From NCBI GenBank assembly GCA_001313065.1, contig BBFD01000061.1:1-15933 (forward strand): a DNA stretch of 15,933 bases, in the 5' to 3' direction. The notes below the pieces were generated by a model that ran no database searches, had not been told where the DNA came from, and worked only from the letters and a program-made list of their open reading frames with translations. Position 1 is the stretch's first letter; each line of letters starts with the position of its first letter. This document shows, piece after piece, positions 1 through 8,368 of the stretch. This DNA is from Silvimonas sp. JCM 19000. GTDB lineage: Bacteria > Pseudomonadota > Gammaproteobacteria > Burkholderiales > Chitinibacteraceae. The translations under genes and the position numbers were made by a program.

Positions 1-1462
1 GCCCGGCGCCAGATCGAGGTCATAGGCAGACGCCCCGCCACCAGCACAGCCGTTGCCGCGGTAGCAACGCAATCAGCCGTTGCTGCGCCGGGTTGAGCAC
101 CGCGTTGTAGCTCACGCAGACCACTTGCGCGGCTGTCTCGGCCAGGCGTTGTACCCGTTCCAGATCAACAATTTCGGGCGACGCGGGCAAACGGACTTCT
201 TCCACCGTATAGCCCAGCGCGCGCAAGGGCGCCGCCAGCGTGTCATCGCGACGCGCTACTTCATCAATTTCGGAACGCGTGCGGACTTCCAGCGTAATCA
301 GGAACACCGACAAGGCGGGCTGCAGCGGCGCGCATGGCCCTTCCAGCGTAACGGCTTGGGCGTGGACCTGTTCGGACAGGGCAAGCGCGGCCGGTTGCCG
401 CAATTGCAACGGTAGCATCTCGCCGTTCAGTTGCTGCCACTGCGCCATGGCGCGACGGCTTTTGAGCGCCAGCACGCGGGCGACGGATTGATCGATGCGG
501 GCTTCGCTGATTTCGCCCGAGAGAACGGCGCGTTCGAGCAGGGCCAGCGCCCCTTGCTGCAAAGCCTGTGTGTGCGACACCAACACGATATCGGCGCCCG
601 CCTTGAAAGCCGCCACCGCGCCAGCCACGGTGCCGACGCCTTTGGCGATGGCATCCATTTCCATGCAATCGGTAAACACCACGCCGTCAAAGCCCAATTG
701 CTGGCGCAGCAAGCCGGTCAGGACCGCGTGCGACATGGTGGCAGGCGTATCGGCATCGGCTTCGAACGCCGGGAACACCACATGCGACGACATAAATGTG
801 TCGACGCCAGCCGCAATCGCCGCGCGGAACGGCGCCAGTTCTATCGCGTCCAGCCGGGCGCGGTCATGCGGCACGCGCGGCAAGCCGAGGTGCGAATCGA
901 CGTCGGTATCGCCGTGACCAGGAAAATGCTTGGCTGTTGCCGCCATGCCGGCCGCTTGTATGCCGCGCAGTGCGGCCATGCCGTATTCGATGACATCGCC
1001 GGGGTTGTCGCCAAACGCGCGCACGCCAATGACCGGATTGCGCAGATTGTTATTGACGTCGAGGTCGGGGGCGAAATTGATATTGAAGCCGAGCGCATGG
1101 AGTTCGGCATTGGCATAGCGCGTCAGCGTTTCGCAGGCGTCCACCGAGCCCGCAGCCCGAAACGCCATCGCGGAAGGCAACGGCGTCACGCCCTCTTCCA
1201 CCCGCGCCACCATGCCGCCTTCCTGATCGACGCCAATCAGCAGCGGAATATTGCTGTGCTCGGCGTTGATCTGCTGAAGCTCGCGGTTAAGCGCGGCCAC
1301 TTGTACCGGCGTATCCACATTGCGGCGAAACAGGATGACGCCGCCGACGTGATGTTCACGCAGCAGCGTTTCGATATGCGCATTAGCGCGCAAGCCATCA
1401 AAGCCCACCATCAGCAACTGGCCGATTTTCTGCTTGAGGCTGAGGTGGGCGATGGCGGTCAT
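1..1462 (-). CDS. nagZ: Beta-N-acetylhexosaminidase, glycoside hydrolase family 3 (NagZ-type), partial and frameshifted at its 3' end
   Basis: Cleaves terminal beta-N-acetylglucosamine from muropeptides in peptidoglycan recycling. No signal peptide is visible, so a cytoplasmic enzyme is expected. The GH3 barrel fills residues 1 to about 335. It shows the KHFPGHGDTDVDSH block (178-191), which carries the Asp/His acid-base dyad, and the presumed nucleophile Asp265 in VVFTDCMEMDA. A further ~140 residues resemble the GH3 C-terminal domain, which short proteobacterial NagZ (about 340 aa) lacks. The open frame stops at 20, but the other frames encode a fitting continuation (AVLVAG, then SAYDLDLAP). 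One or two lost bases near 33-36 and 55-57 would restore it, so the true end lies beyond the left edge. The ATG at 1462 lies 8 bases after the gltX stop, implying co-transcription. It could instead be a broader-specificity chitooligosaccharide hexosaminidase. Confidence 0.85.
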
Positions 1463-1470
1463 GGATGTGC

Positions 1471-2861
1471 TCAGGCGGCCAGACGTTTCAGGACTTCATC
1501 ACGGCCCAGCAGCGCCAGCACGGCATCCACCGACGGGGTCGAGGTGGTACCGAGTACCTTGGCGCGCAGTGGCATGCTACCAGCGGCATCTTCACGCCCT
1601 GGGCTTTGACGAAGTCCTTGATGTATTGGCTCAGCGTGGGCTGATCCCATACGGCCAGGGTGGCGGCGCCTTCGGCAAACAGGCCCAGGCGTGCTTCGTC
1701 TTCTGGTCCCAGATGCTTTTCGACGATTTCGGTGGTTGGCACCAGGGCGCGGTAAAAGTATTCCGCCTGGTCGGCCATTTCCACCAGCGTTTGCGAGCGG
1801 TCTTTCAGCAGCGTGCACACGGCAGCCAGATCGGGGCCGGCGCTGGTATCCACGCCCTTGTCGGCCAGGAATTGCTGCACGCGCTCGGCCAGACGTGCTG
1901 GCTCGGCCGCCTTGATATGTTGGGCATTCAGCCACAGCAGTTTTTTTCGCGATCAAAGCGACTGGGGCTGGGGCTGACGTCTTTCAGGTCAAACCATTCG
2001 ACAAACTGCGCCAGCGTAAAGAATTCATCGTCGCCGTGGCCCCAACCCAGACGCGCCAGATAGTTGAGCAGCGCTTCGGGCAGAAAGCCGGCCTTGTCGT
2101 AATCCACCACGCTGACGGCATCGCGCCGTTTGGACAGCTTCTGGCCCTGGTCGTTATGGATCATCGGCAAATGGGCAAACAACGGCAACGTGGCGCCCAG
2201 CGCTTGAAGATATTGATCTGACGTGGGGTGTTATTGACGTGGTCATCGCCGCGGATCACGTGGGTGATCTGCATATCCCAGTCATCCACCACCACGCAGA
2301 AGTTGTACGTGGGCGTGCCATCGGGGCGCGCGATGATCAGATCATCGAGTTCGGTATTGCTGATTTCGATGCGACCCTTCACCTGGTCGTCCCAGGCCAC
2401 CACGCCGTCGACGGGGTTACGGAAACGCACCACCGGTTTGATGTCCGCAGGCGGTGTTGGCAGCGCTTTGCCGTCTTCGGGACGCCAGCGGCGGTCGTAA
2501 CGCGGTTTTTTTCGCCACGCGCTTCCTGTTCGGCGCGCATGGTTTCGAGTTCTTCTTTGCTGCAATAGCAGTAATACGCTGCGCCCGATTGCAGCATCTG
2601 GCTGATCACCGCTTTGTAGCGATCCATGCGCTGCATTTGATAGAACGGGCCTTCGTCGTAATCGAGACCAACCCAGTGCATGCCGTCCAGAATGGCCTGG
2701 ACCGATTCGGGCGTGGAACGCTCCAGATCGGTGTCTTCGATGCGCAGCACAAACACGCCGTCGTGTTTGCGGGCATGCGCCCACGAGAACAGCGCGGTGC
2801 GCACGCCACCGATATGAAGCAGGCCGGTGGGGCTGGGGGCAAAACGGGTACGAACAGTCAC
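1471..2861 (-). CDS. gltX: Glutamyl-tRNA synthetase, read across four apparent frameshifts
   Basis: Charges tRNA-Glu with glutamate in the cytoplasm. It is a class I synthetase: the HIGH-type motif sits at the N-terminus ([14 protein letters not shown]) and the KMSKS-type motif is KLSKR in [13 protein letters not shown]. The C-terminal anticodon-binding part ends in [13 protein letters not shown]. After correction it is about 462 aa, normal for the family. Frame breaks: T7 at 2506-2512 (GEKPRYD expected, two A too many in sense); about 2203 (a G missing, AAGGCG read as AAGCG); T7 at 1941-1947 (DREKLLWLN expected); about 1575 (an A missing, GCAATG read as GCATG). I chose the GTG at 2861, preceded by AGAGAG at 7 bases; an ATG at 2882 would add seven residues. 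A pseudogene is unlikely because every segment is fully conserved. Confidence 0.93.
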
Positions 2862-2892
2862 GATAAGACTCTCTGCAAGCATCAAGCCGGCT

Positions 2893-2920
2893 ATTGTACC
2901 GGCTGCGCGGCACAGCGCAA
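2893..2920 (-). promoter_or_regulatory. Predicted sigma-70 promoter of gltX
   Basis: On the minus strand TTGCGC (2920-2915) is followed, 16 bases on, by TACAAT (2898-2893), about 30 bases before the gltX GTG. The -10 matches five of six consensus bases. It lies just past the mltF terminators, where a fresh promoter is needed. Part of the -35 overlaps the T-tract of the second terminator. The -10 sits in a small dyad (GCCGG/CCGGC, 2886-2903). Confidence 0.5.
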
Positions 2921-2946
2921 AAAAAGCCCGCGGCAATACCCCGGGC
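2919..2946 (-). terminator. Rho-independent terminator after mltF (second of two)
   Basis: Minus-strand hairpin with arms GCCCGGGG and CCGCGGGC (one mismatch, 5-base loop), followed at once by seven T. It is 69 bases after the mltF stop and directly before the gltX promoter. Confidence 0.65.
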
Positions 2947-2966
2947 CGACGGTTGCAGCAGACAAA

Positions 2967-2992
2967 ACAAAGCCCGCAAATGCGGGCTTTGT
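2967..2992 (-). terminator. Rho-independent terminator after mltF (first of two)
   Basis: A near-perfect inverted repeat built on GCCCGC-AAAT-GCGGGC, with flanking ACAAA/TTTGT pairing, followed on the minus strand by TTTG. It lies 23 bases after the mltF stop and is the more likely primary stop signal. The tail is less pure than that of the second hairpin, which may serve as back-up. Confidence 0.6.
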
Positions 2993-3014
2993 GGTGCTGC
3001 ACAGGGGCCAGCGC

Positions 3015-4549
3015 TCAATGCGCCATGGCCACCTGTTGCAGTCTGGCACCTGCACTGGCTACGCGGGCCAGCGGCGCCTTGTCGGCCTTATCCGCCTTGG
3101 CGGGTTGCAACTGGTTGTTGATACCCAGCCGCAGGTTCTTCGGATTGCGCACTTCGATATCACTGGACAACGCCGGGCTCGTGTCGGCCGCCAAGGCCGT
3201 CGACGGCTCAAAGCGCGCCAGGATGTCGTAATACGTACGCAGCGATTCAACAAAAAATCACCGGCTCACCGCCACGCGCATAGCCATAGCGGGTCTGGCT
3301 GAAGTACTTCGGATTGCGCAGCAACGGCAAGGTGGTTTTGACGTCAGCCCAGCTATCCGGGTTTTTTCTTCAGTTTGCGCGCCAGTTCACGCGCGTCTTC
3401 CAGATGGCCCAGGCCCACGTTGTACGCGGCCAGCGCCAGCCAGGTGCGATCCGGCTCGGCAATCGTCGCTGCAATGCTGTCACGCATGGTGGAGATATAA
3501 CGCGCGCCACCCATGATGCTTTGCTTGGGGTCCAGCCGGTCCACGCCCATCCGCAATGCGGTTTGCGTGGTCAGCATCATCAGACCGCGTACGCCATACG
3601 GCGACACCGCGGTCGGATCCCAATGCGATTCTTGATAAGCCAGCGCCGCCACCAGCCGCCAGTCGATGCCGGTTTTGTCTTGCGCCTGCTGAAACCAGCG
3701 CTTGAACTCAGGCAACACACTGGAACGCCGGCTCAGAAACGCTTGCGCGTCGAGCTGATCCAGCCGGTTTACGTGACCGTAATAACGGTCCATATACCGG
3801 TTGAGCGTGCCGTCCGCCGTGATGGTGCCAAAGAACTGTTTAACCAGCCCTTGCAGCTGCGTATCGCCACTGGTCATGGCCCACGCCAGCGCCTGCGGAT
3901 CGCTGATGCCATCCGTGGCCGCTACCTGCGGAAAATAATTTTGCGCGACATCGGCCGCATGCGAATCAACCAGTGCGTAATCCAGTTGACCGCTGGCTAC
4001 GGCTTGCATCAAGCCTTCGCTGTCGGTGTCTTCGTCCACTTGCCACTTCAGTGCGGGATGGCTCTTCTGTTGCTGATTCAGAGCCGCCACATATTGCGGC
4101 AGGGTACGCAGACTGGCTTCACCACTGTAGAGCTTTGCCAGGGCAGCGCTCTCAGTCAGGCTCGATCGATAAACGAGCACCGGTGAAACCGATTGATAGG
4201 ACGGTCCGAACGACACAGCGGCCACGTGTTCATCGGCGTGTACACCGACAGCCAGGTGGGCTTCATGACGTTGCAGGCGACGCATCAGGTTGGAATAACT
4301 GCTTTCCACCACAAAGCGCACCTTCAGACCATTGGATTGGGCAAATCTTGTTACCAGGTCGTATTCCAAACCGGCATAGTTACCCTCGGCATCGATATAG
4401 AGCGAGGTCGGGCCGTTTTGTACCAGCACTACCAGCTCTTTCGATTCGCTCCATGACGCAAGCTGTGGGGCGACGGTGGGCTGTTGTTCGTTCATGCCCC
4501 CACACCCGACTAGCGCCACTGCGGCCAATGAGATCAACCAGCGTTTCAT
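3015..4549 (-). CDS. mltF: Membrane-bound lytic murein transglycosylase F, frameshifted twice near the C-terminus
   Basis: Cuts the MurNAc-GlcNAc bond of peptidoglycan to form 1,6-anhydro products. The N-terminus [18 protein letters not shown] has a lipobox (LVGC, Cys16), so an outer-membrane lipoprotein is predicted. Residues ~38-265 form an SBP_bac_3-like periplasmic-binding domain. Residues ~285 onward are the SLT domain, with catalytic Glu307 in YQESHWDP and the block [11 protein letters not shown]. The frame breaks at T6 3362-3367 (one base extra; [11 protein letters not shown] expected) and at A6 3252-3257 (one base extra; [14 protein letters not shown] expected). The repaired product is about 510 aa and ends in VAMAH at 3015, close to the 518 aa of the E. 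coli protein. The NPDSWADVK block matches E. coli MltF as I recall it. GGAG lies four bases before the ATG. Confidence 0.9.
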
Positions 4550-4576
4550 GCGACTCCAGATCGATGAGGAACCGGC

Positions 4577-4605
4577 ATTTTGCCAACAATGTTGTCGAGA
4601 GACAA
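4577..4605 (-). promoter_or_regulatory. Possible mltF promoter
   Basis: Minus-strand TTGTCT (4605-4600) and CAAAAT (4582-4577) are 17 bases apart, each matching four of six consensus bases, about 28 bases before the mltF ATG. The spacer contains the small palindrome CAACAATGTTG (4584-4594), which could bind a regulator. Confidence 0.35.
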
Positions 4606-4615
4606 ACGTTAGTAC

Positions 4616-4644
4616 TTGGCAAAGTCCGGTGAACCCGATATGAT
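4616..4644 (+). promoter_or_regulatory. Sigma-70 promoter of tRNA-Ser
   Basis: TTGGCA (4616-4621) and TATGAT (4639-4644) are separated by exactly 17 bases, with the mature tRNA starting 14 bases after the -10. Both boxes match five of six consensus bases. It is the strongest promoter match in the window, as expected for a stable RNA gene. Confidence 0.75.
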
Positions 4645-4657
4645 CCGCTCTCCTTAC

Positions 4658-4748
4658 GGAAAGGTGGCAGAGTGGTCGAATGCGCTGGACTCGAAATCCA
4701 GTATGGGGCTACGCTTCATCGAGGGTTCGAATCCCTCCCTTTCCGCCA
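4658..4748 (+). tRNA. tRNA-Ser, anticodon CGA
   Basis: A 91-base class II tRNA. The acceptor stem is GGAAAGG paired with CCTTTCC, then discriminator G and an encoded CCA (4746-4748). The anticodon arm is CTGGA-CTCGAAA-TCCAG, giving anticodon CGA, which reads UCG serine codons. A long variable arm (about 4704-4720) and the T-arm GGGTTCGAATCCC are present, typical of serine tRNAs. It has its own promoter and terminator and is therefore a monocistronic unit. Confidence 0.97.
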
Positions 4749-4763
4749 GGAACCAAACGAGTC

Positions 4764-4787
4764 AGGCCGCGCAAGCGGCCTTTTTTT
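4764..4787 (+). terminator. Rho-independent terminator of tRNA-Ser
   Basis: Perfect stem GGCCGC-GCAA-GCGGCC followed by seven T, 16 bases after the tRNA CCA. It closes the tRNA transcription unit. Confidence 0.9.
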
Positions 4788-5176
4788 CGTTTGTGCGCGC
4801 GGTATTGCTGCGCGCTCATCTCGGTGCTTGTCCGTCTTGGTGTTGCCAGAGAACGGGTGCCGATCATGCCCCGTAACTCTTTCAAAGTAAGTCGGTATGC
4901 TGCCGCCACGCTTGCAGGATATGTCTGACAAAAAATCGCGTCTACATGCCCCGTGACCCGCAATCACAGTTATTGATCTTAACTGGATTCCAGCTTGCTG
5001 CAAGTTGAATGACAGCCTACAAAAAACCTCGAAACCCCGCGATTCAAGCTATAGCTAGCGTTGCCGGGTTTCCCGCCGTTCGTCGCCTCATCCCTTACTT
5101 TAAGTCGCGTAAGCGCCGATTAGCCCCTCTTTTGCGCCGTTTATCCGCATGAAAATCCATGTGGCTTGCGCCCGGC
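4788..5176. other. Gene-free stretch between tRNA-Ser and pabC
   Basis: 389 bases with no ORF that has a recognisable product or a ribosome-binding site in a sensible place. It holds a GCGCGC repeat pair near 4797-4818, the perfect 10-base palindrome AGCTATAGCT (5047-5056) and a possible terminator for the pab genes (5021-5072). Both flanking genes end here, so it is a convergent spacer and no promoter is required. Confidence 0.6.
5021..5072 (-). terminator. Possible terminator downstream of pabB-pabC
   Basis: On the minus strand the arms GAAACCC (5072-5066) and GGGTTTC (5037-5031) flank a 28-base loop that can itself fold around AGCTATAGCT. A GAGG spacer and six T follow. The stem is short, the loop long and the distance to the pabC stop about 105 bases, so this is tentative. 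Confidence 0.3.
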
Positions 5177-6011
5177 CTAACTCAATAATTGCAGGGATTC
5201 CTTACGTAGCAAGGCCTGCAGCGCGTGCTGCAATGCGGCGTTTTTGCGGCGTCGCAGTCCATAATTGCCGTCCGACTCCGCTGACATGCTGGACACCCAG
5301 CAAACTGTTGCTCAGCCAGACCTGGTCCGCCGCCTGCACACGTTCCAGGCTGATTTCCTGCAGGCGTATGTCCCAACCGAGTTGGGCGCCAACGTCCAGC
5401 GCAACGCTACGCATAACGCCCGCTACGCCACTGGCTGCGAGGGGCGGTGTGATCAGCGCCTTGCCTTCCAGCAGCAACAGATTGCTCATACAGCCTTCAA
5501 CCACGTTGCCATCGCGATCCAGCAATAAACCTTCATCGCAGCCCGCCGCAGCAACCTCCGCGCGGGCAAGCACATTCTCGAGCCGATTAAGATGTTTGAT
5601 GCCCGCCAGCCGAGGTTGCCAGCTGGCAGGGGTTTTACAGATGCAGACCTTCAGGCCGTCCAGATGCGGCGGATGGGCCGGACCTGGATGCGCCTGGATG
5701 ATGCAGTTAGCGGCCAGGCCGGCGGGCCAGGCATAGCCGCGCGGCGTGGCGCCCCGGGTGATGATCAGTTTAAGAGTGGCATCGCGCAGGGCCAGCGCGC
5801 GGATTTCATCCAGCCAGAACTGCGCGGGCGGTGCGGCAATGTCCAAAGCCTGCGCATCGCCTGCCAGCTTGTCGGCATGCCGTTGCCACAAAGCAATGGC
5901 GCCATGATCGATACGCAGCGTCCGGAACACCCCATCGCCAAACTGCAATCCGCGATCCTGCAAGCTGATCTGGTCGCTCGCGACGCCATTCACCCGTGCC
6001 AGCATGCTCAT
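5177..6011 (-). CDS. pabC: Aminodeoxychorismate lyase (PLP enzyme), one apparent frameshift near the C-terminus
   Basis: Converts 4-amino-4-deoxychorismate to p-aminobenzoate and pyruvate for folate synthesis. It is a fold-type IV PLP protein: GLQFGDGVFRTLR near the N-terminus, the PLP lysine (about Lys139) in AGIKHLNRLENV, then EGCMSNLLLL and the SNSLLGV motif near the end. The open frame runs to 5202 with an unconvincing tail. Removing one base from T5 at 5241-5245 gives a helical end (QNAALQHALQALLRKES) with a stop at 5177 and a normal total of about 277 aa. Its ATG overlaps the pabB stop by four bases (ATGA), so the two are translationally coupled. A branched-chain or D-amino-acid aminotransferase is a less likely alternative, given the pabB neighbour. 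Confidence 0.9.
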
Positions 6012-7312
6012 CCTGCCAACCCCAAAGCCCGCAGCAAGCCGCGCGCTTTATGCCGCGTTTCTTGTAATTCGCGCGCCGGATCGGAATCGGCAACGATGCC
6101 GGCGCCCGCGCGTACATATAAATGCTGGTCGTGCTGCAAAAAAAAGGTACGGATCAGGATGTTCAGATCCATGCTGCCATCGCGGCTGATATAACCCAGG
6201 CTGCCGGTATACGCGTGCCGCGGGCGTTGTTCCAGTTCGCGGATAATCTGCATGCAACGGACCTTGGGGCAACCGGTGATGGTGCCGCCCGGAAACAAGG
6301 CGCGCAGCACATTGGCCGGATTGGTGCGGGCCTGCAGCCGGGCGCGGATATTTGATTCGATATGGTGGACGTAGGCATAGCTGGCCACCGCCATCAATTC
6401 ATCGACTTCCACCGATCCCGGCACGGCCACCCGGCCCAGATCATTGCGTTCCAGATCGACCAACATGATGTGCTCGGCGCGCTCTTTGAGCGTGGCCAGC
6501 AGCATGGCCTTCAGCTCGGCGTCTTCGGCGGGATCACTGGAGCGCGGATGGGTACCGGCAATCGGGCGGGTCTGGATAATGCCGTCACGCACTTGCACCA
6601 GGCGTTCGGGCGATGAGCTAACCACGTCGTAATCCCCCAGACGGCACAGGGCAGAAAACGGCGCCGGATTGGCCTGACGCAGTTGCGCATAAACATCGCT
6701 GGGACGGGCCCCTTGCAGCGTGATATCCCAGGCCCGTGACAGATTGACCTGGAATACATCGCCGTTTTCGATATAGCGCTTGCAGCGCGCGGCACCATCG
6801 AGAAAAGCTTGGGGGGCGTCCTCTTGCACCGCAGTCACCTGCAGATCGGCGGCCACAAAGCCGGGGACGTCGGCCACGGCTTGCACCAGTTCTGCCAATT
6901 GTTCGGCGGTCTCGGCCAACAACAAGGCCTGACCGTGCGTGCGGTCATGCAGGATTGCGGCCGGGCAACGCCATAAGGCGGCCAGCGGCACCTCGTCCAC
7001 GGCACGGGCGGGCACGGTCGGTTCAAAAGCATGCGCCAGTTCATACCCCGCATACACGCCCCAGCCCCCTATAAAAGGCAGCGGCGCCGACAATTCTTCG
7101 TGGCACGGCAATTGAGCGAGGTCGGCCAGAAACGCCGCAGCTTCGGACTGCGCGTAATAGCGCGTCTGCTGCGGCAAAGCCAGCAACACATCCCAGCCGC
7201 TGTCGCCGCTGGATTGCAGCAGCATTGGAAAACGGTCGGGATGGCTGGCGTGGATGGCGAGCAGATCGGGCGGCGCGCTAAGCGCCTGCGTGTGGAAGGT
7301 AGGGAGCGACAT
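6008..7312 (-). CDS. pabB: Aminodeoxychorismate synthase component I, PIAGT-type
   Basis: Aminates chorismate to 4-amino-4-deoxychorismate, with ammonia from a PabA-type glutaminase not found in this window. 434 aa, intact. The N-terminal part includes GGWGVYAGYELA (82-93). The chorismate-binding domain covers about 165-430, with VVSSSPERLVQ, PIAGTHPR (250-257), HIMLVDLERNDLGRV and GGTITGCPKVRCMQII. Most PabB proteins have PIKGT, whose lysine binds the substrate covalently; here the residue is Ala252, as in anthranilate synthase. PIAGT-type PabB enzymes are known, for example in Stenotrophomonas maltophilia. Overlap with pabC makes PabB more likely than TrpE, as does the length, short for TrpE at roughly 500 aa. 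No clear promoter or strong ribosome-binding site precedes the ATG. Confidence 0.9.
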   Translation of the reverse strand: MSLPTFHTQALSAPPDLLAIHASHPDRFPMLLQSSGDSGWDVLLALPQQTRYYAQSEAAAFLADLAQLPCHEELSAPLPFIGGWGVYAGYELAHAFEPTVPARAVDEVPLAALWRCPAAILHDRTHGQALLLAETAEQLAELVQAVADVPGFVAADLQVTAVQEDAPQAFLDGAARCKRYIENGDVFQVNLSRAWDITLQGARPSDVYAQLRQANPAPFSALCRLGDYDVVSSSPERLVQVRDGIIQTRPIAGTHPRSSDPAEDAELKAMLLATLKERAEHIMLVDLERNDLGRVAVPGSVEVDELMAVASYAYVHHIESNIRARLQARTNPANVLRALFPGGTITGCPKVRCMQIIRELEQRPRHAYTGSLGYISRDGSMDLNILIRTFFLQHDQHLYVRAGAGIVADSDPARELQETRHKARGLLRALGLAG

Positions 7313-7579
7313 GGCGGCATTCTAGCTCAAGCGTTCGGCTAGCCAAGCGACTGGCACGCGCCAGAGCAAACGCGACCATCGGCGTAAACGGCATTTAATG
7401 ACTTATATTGTCAGGCTACATTTGCTTTCCAGACAGCCATGATCCAGGTTATTGGTGGGCCATGACATTCAGAGCGGCCGTCGCGCCCGTGCATGAGCGC
7501 GCCAACAGCAAGTCACCCAACCGCCAGATCCACCCCGCCATGCCCGCCATTCCCTCAATACACGTTCGGAGAACTTTAG

Positions 7580-8286
7580 ATGCGTTTGCCTTATCTTTGC
7601 CTGGCTGGGCTGCTGCTCTCGCCGTTTGCCATGGCCAGTACTTATGTAATCGATAATGCCGCCTACACGCTGACGATTAACGATGTCGCGTCGGTCTATT
7701 CGGATGATGAAAGCCATACTTTCGGCTCCGTCGGGGTGGCGACCGAAAGCTACGGCAGCACCATCAAGCTGCCGACCGTGGATTTGCCTGCTGGCTCCAA
7801 CTACGTGGGTGACTACTCGTTCGACCTGGTGATCAAGTCAGGCTGGACGCTGGCGCAAGTGTCGCTGGATGCTGGCGCGAGTGGGGTACTGGGCAACGCG
7901 TGCCGCCTGGCATTGCGGCCACGGGTGACTTCACCTTCAGCGGCAGTTACAACCCGGCGCTGGTCAATTTCGATTCGTTCTATTCGGGTTACCCGCAGCA
8001 ACCGGGCAACACACGGATCTATGCGTGGGACTACTACTCGTTCGTCAACACGGTCTATACCCCGGCGACGCCTGGCGGTCCGTTGCGTGCGGTCGGCCTC
8101 ACCGGGGTGGACTTCAGCGGCCATCTGGAATTGAACGAAGCCGCCGGCGTGGTGGCATTGGGCGATTCGTTCAATCCCCTGCTCTCCGTCAGCGTGGTCC
8201 GCGCCGTGCCCGAGCCGGAAACCTGGGCCATGCTGGGTATCGGCCTGACCGGGCTGGTTGCCGCCCGCCGGCGCCGCAAGGTCTGA
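7580..8286 (+). CDS. Secreted PEP-CTERM sorting-domain protein, one apparent frameshift
   Basis: Function unknown beyond export and envelope sorting. The N-terminus MRLPYLCLAGLLLSPFAMAS is a signal peptide with cleavage likely after AMA. The mature part is rich in Gly, Ser, Thr and Tyr and looks beta-rich. The C-terminus has the full PEP-CTERM layout: VPEPETWAML, a hydrophobic stretch (LGIGLTGLVAA) and the basic tail RRRRKV. Such proteins are recognised by an exosortase, which is not in this window. The frame breaks near 7900, where one G is missing (GCGGTGCCG expected), joining SGVLGNA to PPGIAATGDFTFSG; the product is about 235 aa. GGAGA sits seven bases before the ATG. It is the only plus-strand gene between pabB and maf and shares a terminator with fabF. 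Confidence 0.85.
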
Positions 8287-8319
8287 TCGTCGCCACAACG
8301 GCGCCGTATCACAAAACAA

Positions 8320-8356
8320 AACGCCCCGAGGCAGCAGCCGTCGGGGCGTTTTTTTT
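8320..8356. terminator. Bidirectional terminator between the PEP-CTERM gene and fabF
   Basis: Perfect 10-bp stem AACGCCCCGA / TCGGGGCGTT with an 11-base loop, flanked by eight T on the plus side and an A-rich stretch (AAAACAAAA) on the other. It lies 33 bases after the PEP-CTERM stop and 12 bases after the fabF stop, so it can end both converging transcripts. The plus-direction tail is the better one. Confidence 0.85.
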
Positions 8357-8368
8357 ATACAGCGACGA

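Noticed and set aside
431..1609. 392-codon plus-strand open frame opposite nagZ
   Set aside because: It is antisense to a well-conserved hexosaminidase, rich in Arg/His/Ala as expected for a shadow frame in GC-rich DNA, and has no family motif or ribosome-binding site.
1471..2861. gltX, plsX and other broken genes as true pseudogenes
   Set aside because: Between indels the residues are fully conserved, including catalytic ones, with no in-frame stops or large deletions; decay would affect substitutions too.
2454..4186. Long plus-strand open frames opposite gltX and mltF (2454-3302 and 3314-4186)
   Set aside because: Their sequence is the complement of conserved motifs of GltX and MltF; composition is typical of antisense frames and there is no start context.
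4788..5176. Mobile element or attachment site next to the tRNA-Ser
   Set aside because: tRNA genes are common integration sites, but the tRNA has an intact 3' end with its own terminator, no repeat of its 3' end was seen in the window, and no integrase gene is present.
5149..5736. 195-codon plus-strand open frame opposite pabC
   Set aside because: Low-complexity Ser/Pro/Ala composition and full overlap with PabC motifs on the other strand.
7408..7656. Short plus-strand frame upstream of the PEP-CTERM gene
   Set aside because: It overlaps the start of that gene in another frame, has no ribosome-binding site and no recognisable product. I also saw no convincing promoter in 7313-7579.
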